From Anseranas semipalmata (Eukaryota; Chordata; Aves; Anseriformes; Anseranatidae), in assembly GCA_013399115.1 (NCBI GenBank), contig VXAA01003403.1, forward strand, positions 64,138-128,137: a stretch of DNA of 64,000 nucleotides, read 5' to 3'. Position numbers and translations under genes: made by a program. Positions 1 through 10,599 of this stretch are shown here, piece after piece. Positions within the stretch are counted from its first letter, which is position 1, and each line of letters starts with the position of its first letter. The notes under the pieces were generated by a model that searched no databases, was not told the origin of the DNA, and saw only the letters and a list, made by a program, of their open reading frames with translations.

Positions 1-2265
1 TTCCCTCCAGCATCAATGGTTTGTGGCTTCTCTCCTACAATCAGGTTATGTGTAATCCAACATTGCCTTGCTTTGGCTCTGAGCACAACCATTCTAGCCC
101 AAAGCCAGGGCAGGCCCGAGCTCCTCCATAGTCCTGGGCAGCCTCCATGTGGCTAATCCCTTGCCTACGTTCCCAGAAAGGCAGCACACCACTTGGTCAG
201 CAAGCCTTTGCATATAATCCTCTGTTGCTGATGAGCCAAAAATATGCCTGCTGATTTTTAACTGGGGGAAGTCCGTGTGGTTGGCAGATAGCCGAGTCAT
301 GTTTCAGCTCTGGGAATGCTGTCCTCCAGTTTGTCCATCCCAGCCAAGCATCTGTTTTGCTCACAGAATGGACCAAGTCCTCCTTCTCCTTTCAGTTGTA
401 CCATCTACAGCTGCCAAGGGTCTGACATCTCAAACCCTGGGTGTCTGCCAAGCCCCCTCTACAAGGGCAGCACACATCTGGCTGGAGGCACACATCTGCC
501 CAGAGCCCACACCTCTGGCCAGTGGCACTTCCTTGCAGCAGTGTCTGTAGCCAGCAGAGCACACCCTGGCACCTCTGGGGGAGGCTGGACAGCTGTGGAC
601 ACCCCAGGAGAGCATCCATTCAGCAGGATACCACAGCAGACTTCATTCCTCTGCTGCCTGCAAAAGAAGAAAGCTCACTGTATCCACTGAGCCTTGGCAG
701 AGGTTAACACTGGGTTATATCTTTTGTAAAGATATAAATATATTTATATCTCAGTGTCTTTGCTGTTGGAGCCATAACACAGGGTGGGATTTGCCCCAGT
801 GAAAGCCAGTCATACAAAAATAACCATGCCTTTTCCTTCTGTCATGTTATCCTGAGGCAATATGGGATGAAACATGAAATGGAACCTGTGGACAAGGCTG
901 CCTGATAGAGACATTGCCTGGTCCAATGCAATGCTCCTCTTTTATCATCTGTAGACCAGGAAAGAAATGGCCTGTGAGGGGGAAGACTTTGGATGGATCA
1001 CTATGAGCTGTAGAAGCAGCACGTGCTTCTCCTGTGAGCACAGTGCACAGGGTAGGGCATTAAACCATGGTGTCACGATACCTTTTTTCTGGCATGGCCA
1101 GCAGATGTCAAGGCTGATGTCTCAGCAGAGGTCCATCTCCAGTCTGCAAGGGATTCACCATTGGCAGTACTGAGGAGGTCCGTGGAAGAATAAAGCTCCC
1201 AGATGACCCCAGTGTGGGAAAGCAGGCATTTCCCTCTGAGTTTAGGGCAAGGATTCTGCAAGGACTTTACAGGAAAACTGAGTTGGAAGAATCCTTCTAA
1301 AAAATGGCAGTGGGGATGTCTGCAGTTCCTATAGTTTGAAGATGAAGAAACCTGTCCTGAAGAGATAACCTTCTGAGAAAAATGAACAGAGGAACTGAGC
1401 ATACTTGCTCCTTCAGTGGGACTTCTGAATGAACGACCCTAAATGTATTTCAAGGAAAACTTTAGATTACTTGAAAGAACAGCTGAGAATTGCCCTCCAT
1501 ACTCTTCCTTTTAGTATCTGAAGATCATTGATCCTGTGCAATCATTAGGAGAGAAATATTGGGCTGCGTAAGGCACAGTACGTGGTATCGGTCCGATATG
1601 CATGAGGTATAGAGCAGACAGCATGGTTATAACCAGCCACAGGTGAAATATTGTCTGTGCATTTCCTCACACCCTTACGTGATGGCAGTGAATGCAGTTG
1701 TAACCCTCCCCATACACACCTATAAAGAAGAGGCTCTGCATTTCTGAGATGAATGTAGAAATGACTTTGCCCAGATCAGTTATGCCAACACGTGGCATAG
1801 GGCTTAAAGGTTTGCACAGACAGAGTTGCTCAGTGATTCAGGGTGGGCTGTCTCAAAGAAGACTGAGAGCAAGGAGAGCTGATCACAAGAGGACTTATTA
1901 ATAGGCAAAATTCTTTAAATCTTTGTGTTGCTAACATTGAGATAGCTGCTGCTACTACAGCAGCATTAGCTGTAGTTAATCGTGTAGCTTAACCTGTCAT
2001 GACTGCAAAATAAATAATACTGATTCCAAGGTTGGCCAGGAGCTAATATGGTACATCTTGGTAGGGTGAAAATTTTCTGTGTTGTCCACAAGTTTGAGCT
2101 TCCTTTTCAACTGAGAAAACAATGAAGTTGTGGTTGAGAACAGCTTATTTTTCTCCGTGCTTTCAGCTAAAAGTGTCAAATAATTTCTCATAGTTGCACA
2201 GATATGAAAGGGAAGTAACCCATCATCTGTTTTATTATTTTCAAGGCAGTGATGAAACAGCACAA
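1..2265. other. No gene recognised; intergenic or intronic DNA
   Basis: Open frames here are all under about 125 codons, overlap one another on both strands and show no domain, signal peptide or conserved motif that I recognise. No tandem array or transposon signature is visible until the short CR1 tail at the right edge. The first 700 bases are moderately GC-rich and the rest is mixed. Confidence 0.6.
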
Positions 2266-2328
2266 GGAGACTTGATGATCTTAGAGGTCTTTTCTAACCT
2301 AAATGATTCTATCATTCTATGATTCTGT
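2266..2328 (+). mobile_element. CR1 LINE, short 3' tail fragment
   Basis: The segment reads as the last ~60 bases of a chicken-repeat-1 retrotransposon: the 'ttgatgatct-tagaggtct-ttcyaacc' block is followed by three degenerate copies of the 8-bp ATTCTATG-type terminal repeat. CR1 copies are usually cut short at the 5' end by incomplete reverse transcription, so such a stub is typical. It is diverged, so not a recent insertion. Confidence 0.75.
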
Positions 2329-4002
2329 GTAAAAAATGAACTAAATTCAAATGATTTTAGCTCTTGACAATGTGTCATTGATAGCTTCTGATAATGCAAA
2401 TATTAACTTTGGAAGATGTCTCTCTGGTTACAGATTAGCAGAAAAGAAAACGGTATTTTCTTCTAGCTGTTCCAACCTCTCATATAGCGTTATGCAGTGA
2501 AGTACATTATATTGGTCATTTGATTTTAAAAGCTCTTTAACAAGATTTACAAAGACCTTTTCTTGGTTCCCAAGAGTTTTAGAAATGCAAGAGAGGTTTA
2601 ATTTTGGCTAAATTTAGATACTTGAAACATCAAAGTATATTTCCAGATGATGGTTATCTCCGTACAGTTGCATTATAACAATTTTAAAAATATTTTCAAG
2701 AGCAATAGAGATAGAACAAATAAACAAACAAAGAAATTCTTTATCTCATTGAATATTAGATAAAGATTTCCCAGTCGCACTTTTAAATTCTTGAACAATC
2801 ACTTACATGTGGTTGACAGAGGGGTATTATTAGAAGTTTAATGTTACTTGTATTTCTTTCACAATGGGCCACAGGATTTTGTTTTATGAGAGCCTTAAAA
2901 TAGGGAGCCTTATGATGTATGTGCTGAAGTTAATTATGTCATGCATTCATTGGGAAGTCACAAGATATAAATGGTAGTTCCTCTGTCATAAATACAGCTT
3001 TTATCTAAAACACTTAGAAAAGGAAAAAAAAAAGTCTTTGGTCACATACGCAAGTACTCAACTTCACATTTTAATTTCAGCAAAGAGAAGTCCTTAGTCT
3101 AAGATACTTTCTCTGAAAAAACATTGACTTTCAGGGCATTGTAAATTCTCCTGAGTGGCTTCAGCCTGACGGAAAGCCGGATACGGCATATTTGCACAAG
3201 ACTTATTGTATATCAAGAGACTCAGCACAGCTGTTTGAACATGTTTCAGGAGTCTTGCATTAGGAAATAGGCTGAATCCTGCTCCTTTTGTGATCTCAAA
3301 CTTCTCAGAATTCATTGCTACATTCTTATTTCAGATGCAGAGCTACATGGAATATTTTTCACATATGAACCTGTTAAAAATTGACTGTACTACTATTAGG
3401 CTGCAAACTAAACTGATTTCAGTTGTTCTGGGAAGAATTACATTAACCAATTTCAAGACACAAATAATAAGAAAAAAGGTTTCAAAACAGATTGCTGTCA
3501 ATAATAACAAGTAAATAGTGCTCTGAAGCTCATTGTAATTTAGTTAGGTATGGGAGGGGATGTGAAATGAACACTTGAGAAACATGCACAGGATAAAAAG
3601 GAAAATTCCCCTAAAATATCCAATATCAGGCACAGTTTGCTCGCAAGAGGTGACCACCCACACTGTGCAAGACCTGCACACATCGCCCTATTCCGCCAAG
3701 TCCTGACCCAAGCAGGTCCCCAGATATCCACACCCCTTGCCTCCCCCAGCTGCTCTCGCCTCCCACCAAGCCTGTCTGGACCCAAAATCTCCTTCCTCCT
3801 TCAAGGCCCTAACCCTCCTCTTCATGCATTTCTTATGGCAAGTTGGAGAAGCTCAGGTCAGCTCAGCTCTGTTCTGCCCCATCCCTCCTCATGAGAGGCC
3901 TCGATGTGGGTTCGCCCCCCCACAAGCAGTGGGGTTAGCACAGTTTTGTGAGCCTGGCTTTCTCCTGGAGCACCCTGTGGCATCCCAGAGAGGAGAAGGA
4001 GG
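2329..4002. other. No gene recognised; AT-rich spacer
   Basis: AT-rich sequence to about 3.5 kb, then a pyrimidine-rich stretch (about 3640-3930) running into the CR1 element. Open frames are short. The open frame starting at 3737 runs on into the CR1 reverse-transcriptase frame by chance and is not a gene. Confidence 0.55.
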
Positions 4003-4900
4003 GGTCAATATTGGTCCGGTTCTGTTTAACAGCTTCATTAGTGATGTGGATGATGGGACAGGGCGCACCCTCAGCAAGTTTGCAGATTACACAAAACTGG
4101 GGAGAGAGGCTGATACAACAGAAGGTCATATTGCCATCCAGAGGGACCTCAACAGGATGGAGAAATGGGCCGGTAGGAACCTCATGAAGGAGAAATGCAG
4201 AGTCCTGCACCTGGGGAGAAACAGTCCCAGGCACCAGGATGTGCTGGGGGCACCTGATGCACACTAAGTTGAATGGGAGCCAGCAGTGTGCCCTGCAGCG
4301 AAGGAGGTTAATGATATTCTGGGCTGCATTAAGCAAAGTGTTGCAGGTCAAGGGAGGTGATCCTTCCCCTCTGCTCAGAACCAGTGAGGCCACACCTGGA
4401 GTGCTGGGTCCAGTCCTGGTCCCCCCAGTACAAGAGAGTCCTGGGCATGCTGGAGAGAGTCCAACGGAGGGCCACCAAGATCATGAAGGGACTGGAGCAC
4501 CTCTCCTGTGAGGAGAGGCTGAGAGAGCTGGTGCTGCTCAGCCTGGAGAAGAGGAGGCTCAGGGGGATCTCACCAAGGTCCATAAATCCCTGAAGGGAGG
4601 GTGCAAAGAGGCCACAGCCAGGCTCTTCTCAGCGGTGCCCAGTGCCAGCACAGGAGGCAATGGGCACAAAGTGGCACCCAGGAGGCTCCCTCTGAGCATC
4701 AGGCAGCACTTGTGTGCTGTGCGGGTGGCTGAGCCCTGGCACAGGCTGCCCAGAGAGGTTGTGGGGTCTCCTCCCTGGAGATCTTCACAAGCCGCCTGGA
4801 TGTGGTCCTGGGCAGCTGCTCTGGGTGTCCCTGCTTGAGCAGGGCTTGGGGCAGGGGACCTCCAGAGGTCCCTTCCAGCCTCAGCCATGCTGTGATTCTG
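4003..4900 (+). mobile_element. CR1 LINE, 3' part with end of ORF2 (reverse transcriptase), decayed
   Basis: This is the 3' ~900 bases of a CR1 non-LTR retrotransposon on the plus strand. The first ~260 bases translate to the C-terminal part of the CR1 reverse transcriptase: 'GPVLFNSFISDVDDG', then 'LSKFADYTKLG', then '[20 protein letters not shown]' and 'VLHLGRN'. In CR1 the catalytic box is normally FADD; here the second aspartate is tyrosine (FADY), and a stop follows at about 4265, so the copy is dead. The rest is the usual CR1 ORF2 end and 3' UTR ('[14 protein letters not shown]', '[18 protein letters not shown]', 'HRLPREV' blocks, in shifted frames). It ends with one degenerate copy of the 8-bp tail near 4888-4900. 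5' truncation is at about 4003. Confidence 0.9.
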
Positions 4901-5985
4901 TGAAATGTCACCACAGCCTCCCTCAGCCCCTGCACCTCCCAGCCACTGCCCCTTCTCCTTCCCCAGGAGCACTGCTTCAGCCATAACTCCCTGCCCAGCC
5001 ATGATGCCCAGCCGTCTCTTTCCTCTCCACCAGCTTCTTTCCCAAGTGACCCTTTCCATCCTTAGTCCTTTGCTCAAAATGTCATTTCTACGGGATTGGT
5101 AGTTTCTCATCAGAAAGGGTTAAAGGAGAAGAAGGGTTGAGTGAATTTCTCTGGCAGGATGGTAGTGGCCCAAAGCCACCAGATGCTGGTATGGGACCTC
5201 AGCCACCCCAGAGGTGGCTGGCCAAAACACAGCTCGCTTCCTATGTGGTGCTGCGTGCTGAGCTGCAGGAATTCAACTGCTTGCCACTGACTGAGCAAGT
5301 CCTAAAATAAAAAGGGAAGCTGGGCTTTTTTAGTGTGCTTATGCAAGTATAGGATGGCACTTGGTATGCAGTCGAGCTCTTTGTTATGTGTAGTCGGCTT
5401 CCTTGTGTGCAAGCAGATTTTTTGCATAGAAAAAAAAAAAGATATCAGTAAAATGCTATTTCTAAACAAAGCTTGGCAGGGGATTCAGGATAAGGTACAG
5501 TGCTGTTCTTAATCTTTTTTCCAAAAGAATGGATTTCAAATTAATGACCCCTGAAACACATCTACTGGCTCCATAGGAATAACCAAAACCACCCTTTTTT
5601 TTCTTTACTTGCGGGCAAGACGTGAGCTCTGCAGCACAGATTACTTCTGTCTTGCCACTTGAAAGACAATTCTGTGATTCACAGGAGAGTATTTACATGA
5701 CTTTCCTGATTTAAAAAATACACTTCGGGCTGCAGGGACAGGAAGTAACTACTGCGAATATTTTAGCAGAGGCTGTGGCTTGTTGGCATTGCTGCAAGCA
5801 CAGGTCCGTCTGCAGGCGAGGGCTGTGCTGTTTTCAGGATGACTTTGTCTTGCTGTTGACATGTGACTTGTCCGACCAAGCCAAAGCGTGATAAGACTCG
5901 CAACGTGATTTAGCAGTGCAGGAAGAGGGAAAACAATGATTGTTTTTGAGAGTGTCAGGAAAAGAAATCCAGCTCTGCTCAACTG

Positions 5986-6015
5986 TTTTTTTCTTTTTTC
6001 TTTTTTTTTTTTTTT
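5986..6015 (+). repeat. T-rich homopolymer tract, 30 bases
   Basis: Thirty bases of T broken by two C residues. On the minus strand this could be the poly(A) end of an old retroposed copy, but I see no recognisable body next to it. Confidence 0.9.
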
Positions 6016-6874
6016 AATTGTTTTCCAGAGTAACTCAAGCTTGAAAAAAAAGAGCTTGTTCTCAGCGTGAATTTTTCCTGTGGGTAATTAACTGGACATA
6101 CATAAAACTGGGTCAGTGGTTCCCACCCTTTCCAACTCATGTTTGCAGTTACTGGATGCCTGCCAAACTTTTCAACATCCTTCGTTACCTTCAAGTGGCA
6201 GAGCCGTGGCAAATCAGGCCTGTACAGCCCTGTCACCTCCAGCAGCAGCCGCACCGCAGACACGACTGTCCCAGCGACTATTCAGAAGGTTTTGACTGAT
6301 CTACAGTTGCTGAGACATGGCTGAAAGCCTGGCCTCCAGTCTTCGCATCTGTCAGAGTGATTTAAAAAAATAGATGTTCAAAGCTATGAATGTTGAATGA
6401 TGGTTACTTGCAGAACCCAGCGAAGGGCTAGGACAAAACTTTGACGTCTCCTTTTGCTGACAGATTTTGTCTCTCAGTGACCTTGGCATGCACTGCTGAA
6501 GCATTGTGAGAATCCTACATGCCCCTGCAGTTCAGGGACATTTTGCTAATGTTTCTCTGAACACAAAGAATAGTTTTTCTACCGATCACTGGCCATATTT
6601 GTTGCCAGCTGAGGTTGCAATCATTCCTCTTAAAATTCTTTGAACTCATTGCACCCCAGGAAAGGTGGGCAACATTCACAAAGAAAAGCACTTGCCCAAG
6701 GATGAACTTGGCCCAGCAACAGCATTCTTACAAAAATAAGTCATTAGAGTACATGTCAATGCATACGTATGTATCTCTCTAATGAAGAGGTGTCTATAGC
6801 GAGTAAGAGCATTGAAGGATAATAGTAGATTTACCACAGCTTATACATCTGAACTTCGTAAACATTTCCCCTGA

Positions 6875-6897
6875 CAAAACAAACAAACAAACAAACA
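6875..6897 (+). repeat. (CAAA)n microsatellite
   Basis: About five and a half perfect CAAA units in an otherwise ordinary stretch. Confidence 0.9.
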
Positions 6898-7577
6898 GTA
6901 TTGTTTTAGGGCAAAAAAGAAAGAAATTTGGGAAACATAGTTCCACTCCAGCACTTGGATCAGTTCGTCCATCAGTGGTAGGCCATTCCCCTGTGTGCTT
7001 TCTGTTCTGGCTCATCCAGTGAGGTCACCCAAGTAAGACCACGCACTCATATCATATCTTCCACAACATGAAACAACTCTGTTAAGACAAAGAAAATTTT
7101 CCTTTTTACAACCTCCCCCATGTCTTTTTCCCAAATCTGGCAGCCCACATGGACTCACCTGTGGAGGACCAGTCCCTTATCTTGCACGTGCCATTGGCTT
7201 CATCTACAGGGAAAAGTTGGATTCCTATTGCTACCCAACACAATGCGTCGCTCCCATACCAGTATCGGGTTCATGGCTCTTCAGACAGACACAGAACTTC
7301 CTATTAACCTTTGAAGTCATGATCTGAAACATAATACTGGCAGCAAAAGACAGGATGTGGGAAACAAGACCATGGGCCACAGGCACCCTGCTCTTCTGTT
7401 TAACCAGTAGGTCACTTCCTATTAACAGCAGAGTCACCTCCTACAGGCAAAGCCATAAATCATGCAACTCAGCAGCTGCCAAGTTGAGAAAGCCACCTCT
7501 GAATTTAGAAATTCAGTTTCATGCTATGCCACCTATCGCTCCATGCCCTATTCATTATGCTTGAATCTGTGGAATTC

Positions 7578-7594
7578 TTTTTTTTTTTTTTTTT
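7578..7594 (+). repeat. Poly(T) tract, 17 bases
   Basis: Uninterrupted run of T. Confidence 0.9.
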
Positions 7595-8803
7595 AGCCCA
7601 GCTCATAAAAATAATGTCCTAGATGATCAAAGCTCTACTTTGATCTGCAAGCCCTTTCCTTTGTCTCGAGGCATCAACCTCAAACACCTCAAGGACATCC
7701 ACTAATGAGTCTGAAATTAGCCTGTCCTTTGCTGTGCTGAGCAGAGCTAGATGGACAAGAACAAGCAGCCCTCAAGCCAGTTTGTACAGTAGCACGCTGG
7801 GCAGTTTTTCATTTGCCTTAACCACAGCAAGGGCTCTCAGGTGTTGCAAGGCATCCTGTCTCTGACCTGGCCTATCTGAAAGAGGACCGTTTGTCCCAGG
7901 ATTTCATCAGCTGCCTTCAGTTCAGTCTTGACTGAAAACTCCAGGTAATGTTGCAGGAAATGGATTTAACAGCTCTCTGTCCAGCAAATCTTGGAGAACC
8001 CTTCTTCATCAGGGCCAAAATCACCTCGGACTGTCTTTTCCAAGAGCAACCTTGATAGTACTCATGCACAGATTTCTGCTAGTCCTCAGCTCATTCTGAC
8101 AGAGAAAGCTTGGACATTGGCTAGCCTTTAATGAGGAGCTGGGCATACCCCTGCAAGCACTACCGATGCTCTGGGAATGCTGTGTCTGCCTTAGCTACTC
8201 CTTTTGCTGTCATGTTGGCATGTCACATGGTGATAGGAAAGACTTGGTCTTTCTAGGGAGCACCCTGACATTGCCTGCATGGGACAACCAAGGTTTGTAG
8301 ATACCTGAATCTGAGCTCTCTTTTGCACATGGGTCCCTGCTGCTGAGCCTGAGGCACAGTGCGAGAGTGCATGCACAAGGTGTGAGGAAGCACACCAGGT
8401 TTTTCTGGCTTGGACCCCTTGATGTGTTTTCTTGTTTGGCAAAAAATACGGGGCTTTGCTGCAATCTGTCACCACCCCAGTGTCTCCCTGTGACAGCCTG
8501 GAGAATACATGGTCCTTACAGAGAAATGAACTGCAGAGTTGTCAAAGGTAAGAGGGTTGCTCTATAGAAATGACTGGGTCAAGGAAAGAACCTAAACAAA
8601 GTGAGATTTTCACACTATTTAGTGCTGTAAGTAATAAGCAGGCTTCTGGTGCAGACTCTTAGCTGTGTAGGGGAAAAATGGAAGGCTGGAGAGATGTATG
8701 ACTGATAAGTTCCCGAACTTACAACCTTAATGAGTTTGAGAACATGAATTAGGAGATAAAACTGAAGCTTAGAAAACAAGAACAAGAATTCTGTGTCTAG
8801 AAT

Positions 8804-8842
8804 TCTTTTCTTTTCTTTTCTTTTCTTTTCTTTTCTTTTCTT
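8804..8842 (+). repeat. (TTTTC)n microsatellite running into an assembly gap
   Basis: Seven to eight TTTTC pentamers run directly into the N block. The other side of the gap starts with seven or more T. A polypyrimidine/polypurine array of this kind is a common reason for assembly failure, so the array may be longer than shown. Confidence 0.95.
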
Positions 8843-9423
8843 NNNNNNNNNNNNNNNNNNNNNNNNNNNNNNNNNNNNNNNNNNNNNNNNNNNNNNNNNN
8901 NNNNNNNNNNNNNNNNNNNNNNNNNNNNNNNNNNNNNNNNNNNNNNNNNNNNNNNNNNNNNNNNNNNNNNNNNNNNNNNNNNNNNNNNNNNNNNNNNNNN
9001 NNNNNNNNNNNNNNNNNNNNNNNNNNNNNNNNNNNNNNNNNNNNNNNNNNNNNNNNNNNNNNNNNNNNNNNNNNNNNNNNNNNNNNNNNNNNNNNNNNNN
9101 NNNNNNNNNNNNNNNNNNNNNNNNNNNNNNNNNNNNNNNNNNNNNNNNNNNNNNNNNNNNNNNNNNNNNNNNNNNNNNNNNNNNNNNNNNNNNNNNNNNN
9201 NNNNNNNNNNNNNNNNNNNNNNNNNNNNNNNNNNNNNNNNNNNNNNNNNNNNNNNNNNNNNNNNNNNNNNNNNNNNNNNNNNNNNNNNNNNNNNNNNNNN
9301 NNNNNNNNNNNNNNNNNNNNNNNNNNNNNNNNNNNNNNNNNNNNNNNNNNNNNNNNNNNNNNNNNNNNNNNNNNNNNNNNNNNNNNNNNNNNNNNNNNNN
9401 NNNNNNNNNNNNNNNNNNNNNNN
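8843..9423. other. Assembly gap (N x 581)
   Basis: Undetermined bases. Open frames that appear to cross it are artefacts of translating N. Confidence 0.99.
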
Positions 9424-9973
9424 TTTTTTTTGTTTGGTGCACAGGCTAAAAAAATTGCCATCTCAGATCTTAGAGACTCTGAAACATCTTGAATATTCAC
9501 ACGGTACCAATGTATGGTCTTATGGAAGAGTGCCCAGGCATAGGCTCATGACCATCAGTGTGGCAGTAAATTAGTAGGGCACATAGATCACATAAAGAGG
9601 TGAATATCAGGCAGATGCCATGATTCCTGTAGTTTCCAAACAGATCACGGTCAAGATGGTAAATGGGAAAGAGATCTAGGTCACAGTCTAGGTCAAAAGC
9701 TAAAGTCAAAGTCAAACACCACATCTTTTTGATGAGACACATACATATTGCAGTGCACTGCAGAGAAACAACTGGAAGTTCACAGTTAATACTAAGTCAC
9801 CAAATCTGGTGGGAGTCCAGGTCTCCAGGTCTCCCTGTGTCTATGGTTTGCTCAGTACCCGTGAGTCGTGTTTCAAATACAATGATCAGTAGCATTCAGA
9901 CACAATGATCTGTGGCATATTATCAGGCCTCTGTCTCTAAGGTTTACAGTGCCTTCTCACTTTGCCACCAAAT
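9424..9973 (-). mobile_element. Possible endogenous-retrovirus internal fragment next to an LTR edge
   Basis: On the minus strand the bases ending at 9973 read ...cccctaaca, then a 2-base spacer, then TGGTGGCA at 9963-9970. This is the layout of an LTR 3' end (CA) followed by a primer-binding site; TGGTGGCA matches the start of a site complementary to tRNA-Leu, but the next ten bases match poorly. The putative LTR would extend to the right of 9973 and the internal leader to the left, into the gap. No gag, pol or env frame is readable, and I could not find the other LTR edge or a partner copy. It could equally be chance. Confidence 0.28.
9650..9716 (+). repeat. Degenerate hexamer repeat containing AGGTCA/AAGTCA direct repeats
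   Basis: AGGTCA occurs at 9678-9683 and 9690-9695 (6-base spacer), AAGTCA at 9703-9708 and 9709-9714 (no spacer), and a related CGGTCA lies about 30 bases upstream. On the minus strand the same array would encode a short D-L-D run. AGGTCA is the half-site of many nuclear receptors, but a simple degenerate tandem repeat explains it as well. Confidence 0.5.
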
Positions 9974-10395
9974 GTTAGGGGTGACACCGATGGGAGAGCT
10001 TTGCTGGGAAGTAAAAAGCCCAGGCTAAACACATGACTTGAACAGGCACAGTATTCCTGCCAGGCTTACAAGCAAGATATTTGGCTCTTTCACGGATTAA
10101 ATATGCTGTTTCTGACTAATCTGTGTGGTAATGCATTCATTTCATTCTATCCATTTTGGCATGAGCATGTGTGTATATGTGTGTGCCTTCAGCTCCTGCT
10201 GGACCCTGGTTGCTTGAGTCACATCAATCCACATACAGATCCAAAGTGCAAGACTGCTTGCTGGAACCCAACATTTTAATGTTTGAGCACTTGGAAACAG
10301 ATAAAAGGCCCAATGGGTATAGATACAATTCCTCTGAGAGCTCTCATTTAATGCTTAGAAATGATCTTAAAATTGGAGATTCCTGAATCTGATGG

Positions 10396-10590
10396 ATAAA
10401 ACAACATAAGATCAGTATATGCACATACATATATACACACAGATATAAACAGGTCCTATTTTGTTGGGTCACATATATAAATATATATGTACATATATCT
10501 ATATTTGCGTATAAATGTGCATGCGTGTACGCATATGTGCATATGTATGTGTATGCGTATATGTATACATACCTGTGCATGCATGGAGGA
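10396..10590. repeat. Alternating purine-pyrimidine (TA/CA/TG) tract
   Basis: Nearly 200 bases dominated by alternating purine-pyrimidine dinucleotides (ta, ca, tg, cg) in imperfect order, interrupted by a short unique stretch near 10450-10470. It is a decayed dinucleotide microsatellite. Such sequence can take up left-handed Z-DNA under supercoiling. Confidence 0.8.
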
Positions 10591-10599
10591 GTGTATGCG

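Larger units (their letters stand above)
4901..8803. other. No gene recognised; spacer with T-rich and AAAC tracts
   Basis: Ordinary non-coding sequence. Simple tracts within it are listed separately. A 13-base word (acttcctattaac) occurs twice near 7300 and 7415, about 120 bases apart. Nothing in the six frames matches a family I know; the longest frames are 94 codons or fewer. Confidence 0.55.

Noticed and set aside
4559..5110. 183-codon minus-strand frame
   Set aside because: Mostly antisense to the CR1 3' UTR.
8615..9500. Long frames across the first N block
   Set aside because: Translation of N as X. Only microsatellite and poly(T) residues are real.
10344..10580. Tyr/Ile/Cys-repeat peptide on the minus strand
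   Set aside because: Direct translation of the alternating TA/CA microsatellite.
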